The notes below the pieces were generated by a model. It did not search any database. It was not told where the DNA came from and was given only the letters and a program-made list of their open reading frames with translations. Both the position numbers and the translations under genes were made by a program. Shown piece by piece: positions 9,004 to 12,953 of a stretch of 12,953 nt of DNA. This stretch comes from Cyclobacteriaceae bacterium (lineage in GTDB: Bacteria; Bacteroidota; Bacteroidia; Cytophagales; Cyclobacteriaceae), in NCBI GenBank assembly GCA_028289505.1, contig JANQPK010000088.1:1-12953 (forward strand), read 5' to 3'. The first letter of the stretch is position 1. The number at the start of each line of letters is the position of its first letter.

Positions 9004-9567
9004 TTATGCGTTGCTGGTGGGCACCAAACCCGAAACCCCACCAGAAACAGCAAATTTCATTGCCTCTGTACTAGACATACTTAATGCTTTTACCTGATTT
9101 TTGGGAACCAATACCAGATTTCCGGAGAAGTTATAACTGTGTGGGAAGTAGATGGCAACGAAACCGGGAGCACCAATACTAGCCATATCCTCCTGAGTGA
9201 TAAAACCTACTCGCTTTACAGAGCCATCTTGAAATAAATCCACCAAAACCGGTTCATTGAATTTCTTTTGATCTCCCACAAAAGCAGATACCAGATCCTT
9301 CAATGAGGTATAGATAATACGCACAAAGGGCAGCCTCATCATGATACCCTCAAAGAACTTAATCACCGGTTGGGCTAAAAAAGAACTTCCCAAATAACCA
9401 AAAACGGTAATTGAACCCAGTATAATCAACAAGCCCAGACCGGGAATCTCCAGGTCAATCAAACCGTCAAGCCAGCGAATGGAAATAACAATAATGTAAA
9501 TGGTCAGGGCTATAGGAACAACAAATAGTAGCCCTCTCAGGAAGTACTTTGGAATAAATTGGAACAC
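9004..9567 (-). CDS. DUF502 family membrane protein
   Basis: This 187-residue protein matches what I recall of DUF502, a two-transmembrane family of unknown function in bacteria and plants. Membrane segments are visible at about 9-30 (LRGLLFVVPIALTIY) and 43-65 (GLGLLIILGSITVFGYLG). The family's conserved motif follows at 79-90 (LPFVRIIYTSLK), then a soluble C-terminal part with GFITQED, VAIYFPHSYNFSGNLVLVP and a glycine-rich SGGVSGL. The start is GTG at 9565-9567: an in-frame stop lies five codons upstream with no ATG between, and no Shine-Dalgarno is seen. Its stop is 3 nt before the addA start, so the two are probably co-transcribed, though nothing in its sequence suggests a role in DNA repair. 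Function unknown. Confidence 0.88.
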   Translation of the reverse strand: MFQFIPKYFLRGLLFVVPIALTIYIIVISIRWLDGLIDLEIPGLGLLIILGSITVFGYLGSSFLAQPVIKFFEGIMMRLPFVRIIYTSLKDLVSAFVGDQKKFNEPVLVDLFQDGSVKRVGFITQEDMASIGAPGFVAIYFPHSYNFSGNLVLVPKNQVKALSMSSTEAMKFAVSGGVSGLVPTSNA

Positions 9568-9643
9568 GGTAGCAATTTAATATCTAAGATCAATTATAGA
9601 ACATCTAAAATCATATATAAGATATTAGATATTCGATCCTAGA
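9568..9643. repeat. AT-rich spacer with degenerate short repeats between nqrE and the DUF502 gene
   Basis: These 76 bases separate nqrE from the DUF502 gene and differ from the rest of the window in composition. The plus strand holds loose variants of one word: ATCTAAGATC (9582-9591), ATCTAAAATC (9603-9612) and, running past the spacer end, TAGATCAAATC. AATATCTAA (9579-9587) and TTAGATATT (9625-9633) form a 9-bp inverted repeat around 37 nt. It could be a decayed simple repeat, a transcription boundary, or a promoter region; no GC-rich hairpin plus U-run terminator is present. Confidence 0.5.
9591..9598 (-). promoter_or_regulatory. Weak candidate -10/-7 element upstream of DUF502-addAB
   Basis: The minus strand reads TATAATTG, one base from the Bacteroidota -7 pattern TAnnTTTG, about 23 nt before the GTG of the DUF502 gene. 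No clear -33 TTTG lies at the expected distance, and the whole spacer is AT-rich, so chance is a real possibility. Confidence 0.2.
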
Positions 9644-10255
9644 TCAAATCGATATTCCGATAAACGACATGAAGGCCAATCCCATCAATCCAGTGATAAT
9701 AAATGTAATGCCCAGCCCTTTAAGTCCGTCAGGTACATTACTGTACTTCAACCTTTCCCTGATCGCCGCTAACGCTATGATGGCTAAAAACCATCCGATC
9801 CCTGAGGAGAATCCATAGACTGCTGATTCTACCACGTTCAGATCTTTTTGTACCATAAATAAAGAGGATCCCAGAATGGCACAGTTTACTGCTATCAGGG
9901 GAAGAAAAATACCTAGTGATCCATATAATGCGGGAGATACCTTTTCAATCACCATCTCCACCAATTGCACCATGGCAGCAATGATGGCAATGAACATGAT
10001 AAATTGGAGAAAACTCAGATCAACAGTTTCGAAGCTAGCACCTAACCAGCTCAACGCTCCCTCTCTCAGAATAAACTCTTTAATCATCCAGTTAGCAGGT
10101 ACCGTTATGGTCAGTACGAATATTACTGCCAGCCCAAGACCCACTGCGGTGCTTACCTTTTTTGACACTGCCAAGTAGGAACACATACCCAAGAAGTATG
10201 CGAATACCATGTTTTCAACGAATATAGATCTTACTGCAAGGTTTATCAGTTCCAT
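9644..10255 (-). CDS. nqrE: Na+-translocating NADH:quinone reductase subunit E
   Basis: This 203-residue integral membrane protein is one of the two homologous subunits that together hold an iron-sulfur centre in the membrane core of NQR. The start MELINLAVRSIFVENMVFAY and the pattern FFLG-like FLGMCSYLAVSKK are characteristic, and about six hydrophobic segments are visible. Cys25 (GMCSYL) and Cys125 (AVNCAILG) correspond to the iron-sulfur ligands known in the Vibrio protein at Cys26 and Cys120. The ATG at 10253-10255 is 3 nt after the nqrD stop. It is normally followed by nqrF, but here the cluster ends at this gene. RnfA is the closest paralogue; the nqrA-B-C-D-E order settles the choice. 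Confidence 0.96.
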   Translation of the reverse strand: MELINLAVRSIFVENMVFAYFLGMCSYLAVSKKVSTAVGLGLAVIFVLTITVPANWMIKEFILREGALSWLGASFETVDLSFLQFIMFIAIIAAMVQLVEMVIEKVSPALYGSLGIFLPLIAVNCAILGSSLFMVQKDLNVVESAVYGFSSGIGWFLAIIALAAIRERLKYSNVPDGLKGLGITFIITGLMGLAFMSFIGISI

Positions 10256-10258
10256 ATG

Positions 10259-10930
10259 TTAATGCTCTACGTATCCCGACTTAGTTCTTTGAATCCAGAT
10301 GATGATGCCAATGATCATGAAAGCCCCGATCGGAGTCACCATCAACCCATTGTTGGGGAAGTTTTCTATCCCAATTGCTTTGAATACTTCAAAGCCAAAT
10401 AATGACCCAAACCCGAATAATTCCCGGAAGAAGGCAACTGCCAGTATAATCCAGGCATATCCGAATCCACTTCCGAAACCATCCAGTATAGAGTCCCAAG
10501 CTTTGTTACCCATGGCAAAGGCCTCTAGCCTCCCCATGATAATACAGTTGGTAATGATTAGTCCAACGTATACCGAAAGTACCTTATACATATCGTAGTA
10601 ATATGCTTTCAGCACTTCATTAACTAAAGTTACCAAAGAAGCGATAACCGCTAACTGAACAATGATTCTAACCCTGTTTGGTATCAGATTTCGAAAAACT
10701 GAAATAATCAGGTTGGAAAAGACTATCACAAAAAGTACCGCAATAGACATTACCAATGTTGGCTCCATCTTCAGGGTAATAGCCAAAGCGGAACAAATAC
10801 CCAATACCTGGATGGTAATGGGGTTATCATCGTTGAGCGGATCCGTTACAAACTTGCGCCGTCTTTTGGACAACAAGCTTTCACTACGTTCTTTCTTAAC
10901 TATCGGTTGCTCTAAAGTTTCAGTTGCCAT
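10259..10930 (-). CDS. nqrD: Na+-translocating NADH:quinone reductase subunit D
   Basis: This 223-residue membrane subunit pairs with NqrE in an inverted arrangement to hold the intramembrane iron-sulfur centre of NQR. Recognisable blocks are DDNPITIQVLGICSALA and ITNCIIMGRLEAFA. Cys46 and Cys129 align with Vibrio NqrD Cys29 and Cys112; both are shifted by exactly 17, so the core is collinear and the extra length is an N-terminal extension. That extension is polar and basic (KKERSES, SKRRRK) and should lie on the membrane surface. The ATG at 10928-10930 is 11 nt after the nqrC stop, with AAAGAT upstream. RnfE is the paralogue to exclude; gene order argues against it. Confidence 0.96.
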   Translation of the reverse strand: MATETLEQPIVKKERSESLLSKRRRKFVTDPLNDDNPITIQVLGICSALAITLKMEPTLVMSIAVLFVIVFSNLIISVFRNLIPNRVRIIVQLAVIASLVTLVNEVLKAYYYDMYKVLSVYVGLIITNCIIMGRLEAFAMGNKAWDSILDGFGSGFGYAWIILAVAFFRELFGFGSLFGFEVFKAIGIENFPNNGLMVTPIGAFMIIGIIIWIQRTKSGYVEH

Positions 10931-10941
10931 ATTGATTATCT

Positions 10942-11670
10942 TTAAGATGCAATTTTCTGTAAATAACTCTGATAATGCTCCAAGTAGTTTTGCAGCATGT
11001 TATTGACCCCCCTTGCGGTTATAGTAGCTCCTGCTAACCCGTCAACAGTATGAACGTCCAAGGATTCAGGCGCATTGCCCTCTCCCTTGAGCATGCTGAC
11101 CGAGACCAATGTTCCGTTGGGGTCATACACTTCTTTTCCTACAAATCTTGATTGTACCGCGTCCTCTGCTATGCGGGCGCCTAAGCCAGGGGTCTCTCCC
11201 CTATGATCGAACACCGCACCCTTGATGGTTTTGAGATCTTTGTCAAGTGCTACAAATCCCCAGATTACATCCCAAAGACCGTTTCCATATATGGGCAGTA
11301 TGTAAGCGTCAACCTCTCCATTATCCCCTTTGAACAGGAATACAGGATATAGTCGTTCCTCCGGCGGCAGTTTGTAATTTTTTTCGATTGATATGTTCTC
11401 AGCCACCACGGGTGCTCCAGACTCATCGGTCTCCACCTGGTTGCCCTGTATGTCTACTACCAGTGACTCGATCTTTTGGTCATATATTCCCAGCACATCA
11501 TCTGTTTTTTGGACCTCCATTACGGCACCTAGGATACTTTTTTTGGTATCCAATTCCACCTGCACTTTTTGTCTGGGACCGAGACCTACTGAAGCCACAG
11601 ATAACAATCCACCCAAGACTATGGTAGTGATGATGGAAAAAATTATGATATATGCATTAGACTGTTGCAC
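10942..11670 (-). CDS. nqrC: Na+-translocating NADH:quinone reductase subunit C (FMN-binding)
   Basis: This 242-residue subunit has one N-terminal transmembrane helix (about 6-28) and an outer-face domain carrying covalent FMN. Residues 156-164 (HRGETPGLG) are the family signature. The FMN attachment site is DGLAGATIT, with Thr216 as the expected phosphoester residue; position 213 is Ala where the ApbE target motif Dxx(s/t)gAT usually has Ser or Thr. The start is GTG at 11668-11670, chosen because a full AGGAGGT sits 6 nt before it. This makes the gene overlap the end of nqrB by 14 nt and implies coupled translation. Flavin attachment should need the transferase ApbE, which is not in this window. 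Confidence 0.95.
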   Translation of the reverse strand: MQQSNAYIIIFSIITTIVLGGLLSVASVGLGPRQKVQVELDTKKSILGAVMEVQKTDDVLGIYDQKIESLVVDIQGNQVETDESGAPVVAENISIEKNYKLPPEERLYPVFLFKGDNGEVDAYILPIYGNGLWDVIWGFVALDKDLKTIKGAVFDHRGETPGLGARIAEDAVQSRFVGKEVYDPNGTLVSVSMLKGEGNAPESLDVHTVDGLAGATITARGVNNMLQNYLEHYQSYLQKIAS

Positions 11671-12850
11671 GTCTTAACCTCCTTTTCTTGTTTGCCTGAA
11701 CCACATAAAAATCAATCAGCGGAGCAAATACGTTCATCAACAGCACCGCCAGCATAATACCCTCTGGGTACGCAGGATTAAAAACCCTGATTATTACCGT
11801 GAGCACCCCAATCAGTCCCCCGTATATCCACTTACCAGTTTCGGTATGAGAAGCTGTAACCGGATCAGTGGCCATAAATGCTGCACCAAACGCCAATCCT
11901 CCAATCACTAAGTGGTAATGCGGTGGCATTTGCATAAATGCGTTCAACCCCAATAGGTTGAACAGATAGCCCATAAATAAGGCACCACCGAAAACGCTGA
12001 CTATGATCTTCCAGCTGCCAACCCCTGTAATAATCAGAATTGCAGCTCCCACAAGTGCCATTAGAGCGGAGGTTTCTCCTACCGAACCAGGCATGGCCCC
12101 AAGAAATAAGTTCTTGAGATCGTACAGATTTGCGTACCAGCTATCTCCCAATGAAGCCACTACCGTACTGGTTCCCGCCACCGAAGTTTCGTATGCCACC
12201 GCTAAGGCAGTTGCTCCTGAGTATCCTTCAACCGGACTGGCGTCACCAAGATAAGTCCAGACATCACCTGACATTTGGCCAGGATAGGCAAAATAAAGAA
12301 AAGCCCGGGCGGTCATGGCGATATTAAGCACATTCATACCGGTCCCCCCGAAGGCTTCTTTTGCGATTACTACTGCAAAAATGGTACCTAAGGCGATCTG
12401 CCATAAAGGGATAGTAGGGGGCAATACTAAGGGTATCAGCATCCCCGTTACCAGAAATCCTTCATTAATAGGATGTTTCCTGATGATCGCAAATACAACT
12501 TCAACTAAACCTCCAGCGGTATAAGAAACCAGCAGCATGGGAACCACCACGTAAATGCCCACCCAAAACTTCTCTATAAAGGACGCTACCTCTCCGATAG
12601 CAATATAATGTTGATGTCCTACATTCCACATACCAAACAACAGGCAAGGAATCATGGCGATCACTACTGTCATCATTAACCTTTTAAGGTCAACTGCATC
12701 TCGAACCTGAACCCCTTTAGAGGGGGTAGTATGTGATGGTGTAAACAGGAATGTTTCACCAGCTTCAAACAGGTAATAAAATTTCTCAAATTTACCCCCC
12801 TTTTGAAAAAGGGGCCTTTGTTGATCCAATATATCCTTAAGTGCTTTCAT
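11657..12850 (-). CDS. nqrB: Na+-translocating NADH:quinone reductase subunit B
   Basis: This 397-residue polytopic protein is the largest membrane subunit of NQR, forms much of the ion and quinone path and carries a covalent FMN. The N-terminal cytoplasmic segment has the family blocks GGKFEKFYYLFEA and QVRDAVDLKRLM (about 18-60), which the RnfD paralogue lacks. About ten hydrophobic segments follow. The FMN site is EGYSGATAL with Thr214 as attachment residue; the position six before it is Glu208, where the Dxx(s/t)gAT motif has Asp. Other family landmarks are KEAFGGTGMNVLNIAMTAR (164-182) and FMATDPVTA (325-333). The ATG overlaps the nqrA stop by one base (TAATG). The basic tail KKRRLRR is encoded by the same bases that form the nqrC ribosome site. 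Confidence 0.97.
   Translation of the reverse strand: MKALKDILDQQRPLFQKGGKFEKFYYLFEAGETFLFTPSHTTPSKGVQVRDAVDLKRLMMTVVIAMIPCLLFGMWNVGHQHYIAIGEVASFIEKFWVGIYVVVPMLLVSYTAGGLVEVVFAIIRKHPINEGFLVTGMLIPLVLPPTIPLWQIALGTIFAVVIAKEAFGGTGMNVLNIAMTARAFLYFAYPGQMSGDVWTYLGDASPVEGYSGATALAVAYETSVAGTSTVVASLGDSWYANLYDLKNLFLGAMPGSVGETSALMALVGAAILIITGVGSWKIIVSVFGGALFMGYLFNLLGLNAFMQMPPHYHLVIGGLAFGAAFMATDPVTASHTETGKWIYGGLIGVLTVIIRVFNPAYPEGIMLAVLLMNVFAPLIDFYVVQANKKRRLRRATV
11677..11684 (-). promoter_or_regulatory. Strong Shine-Dalgarno site for nqrC
   Basis: AAGGAGGT on the minus strand, inside the last codons of nqrB, lies 6 nt before the GTG at 11670. It is a near-perfect anti-16S match and decides the nqrC start. 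No other gene in this window has a comparable site. Confidence 0.8.
12711..12727. repeat. Short GC-rich palindrome inside nqrB (second of two)
   Basis: ACCCC and GGGGT pair around a 7-nt centre (plus strand ACCCCTTTAGAGGGGGT). It falls about 125 nt into nqrB and is coding (residues around TTPSKGV). Confidence 0.5.
12797..12814. repeat. Short GC-rich palindrome near the start of nqrB (first of two)
   Basis: CCCCTTTT and AAAAGGGG face each other with two bases between them, 36 nt downstream of the nqrB ATG, in codons for PLFQKG. In RNA the innermost pairs would open to make a loop. It is coding and aligns with the normal NqrB N-terminus, so it is not an insertion in an obvious sense. Confidence 0.6.
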
Positions 12851-12953
12851 TAACTATGTATCATTAAATCGATACCGTCCCTAACAATGGATTGAACTGG
12901 GTGTTTCGACACATCGACAAACTCACATAATGCCAGGTCTTCCTCAATGATTT
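12850..12953 (-). CDS. nqrA: Na+-translocating NADH:quinone reductase subunit A, C-terminal fragment
   Basis: Only the last 34 residues lie in the window. Reading the minus strand gives IIEEDLALCEFVDVSKHPVQ followed by SIVRDGIDLMIHS and a TAA stop. The EEDLALCEFV...SK...P pattern is typical of the end of NqrA, a cytoplasmic-side subunit of the complex without transmembrane helices. The stop shares one base with the nqrB ATG (TAATG), as expected for the first two genes of an nqr operon. The rest of the gene and its promoter would lie beyond the window's right edge. Confidence 0.92.
   Translation of the reverse strand, partial: IIEEDLALCEFVDVSKHPVQSIVRDGIDLMIHS

Noticed and set aside
10662..11006. 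A 114-codon plus-strand open frame, and similar ones such as 9876-10178 and 12003-12254
   Set aside because: They lie antisense to conserved nqr genes, have no recognisable domains and look like by-products of membrane-protein codon patterns.
9644..12953. An Rnf complex in place of NQR
   Set aside because: The nqrA-type C-terminus, the long NqrB N-terminal segment and the A-B-C-D-E order fit NQR; there is no RnfB or RnfC.

Overview
The window looks like an ordinary chromosomal stretch from a Bacteroidota bacterium, probably Cytophagales-like; that placement is inferred from gene families and not from any search. The markers are a TonB-dependent receptor with a carboxypeptidase-like N-terminal domain followed by a DUF4249 lipoprotein, a Na+-translocating NADH:quinone reductase (NQR) cluster, and a two-subunit AddA/AddB recombination helicase-nuclease. 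Every gene lies on the minus strand, so transcription runs from high to low coordinates. Coding density is very high, no gene-free stretch exceeds about 80 bases, and I saw no tRNA, rRNA, CRISPR array, insertion sequence or phage gene.

Region 1, 12953 down to 9644: the end of nqrA, then nqrB, nqrC, nqrD and nqrE, joined by overlaps of 1 to 14 nt or gaps of 3 to 11 nt. They encode most of the respiratory complex that oxidises NADH, reduces quinone and pumps Na+. The threonines that carry covalent FMN in NqrB and NqrC, and the four cysteines of NqrD and NqrE that share a membrane iron-sulfur centre, are all present. NqrF, the NADH-oxidising subunit, does not follow nqrE; a 76-nt AT-rich spacer and an unrelated gene occupy that place.

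Region 2, 9567 down to 2939: a DUF502 membrane protein, addA and addB in a compact unit (3-nt gap, then a 4-nt GTGA overlap). AddA carries all UvrD-type helicase motifs and a C-terminal PD-(D/E)XK nuclease. AddB has a degenerate, probably non-functional ATP site, an intact second nuclease and the four cysteines of an AddB iron-sulfur cluster. Together they should resect double-strand breaks for RecA loading. The addA reading frame contains a run of ten A's just before the nuclease domain.

Region 3, 2861 down to 1: an outer-membrane TonB-dependent receptor and, 10 nt after it, a DUF4249 lipoprotein cut by the window edge. They are probably an outer-membrane uptake pair of unknown substrate.

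Nothing here is clearly a new system. The points most worth a second look are the A10 tract in addA, the missing nqrF, the strong Shine-Dalgarno site that sets the nqrC start, and the AT-rich repetitive spacer after nqrE.
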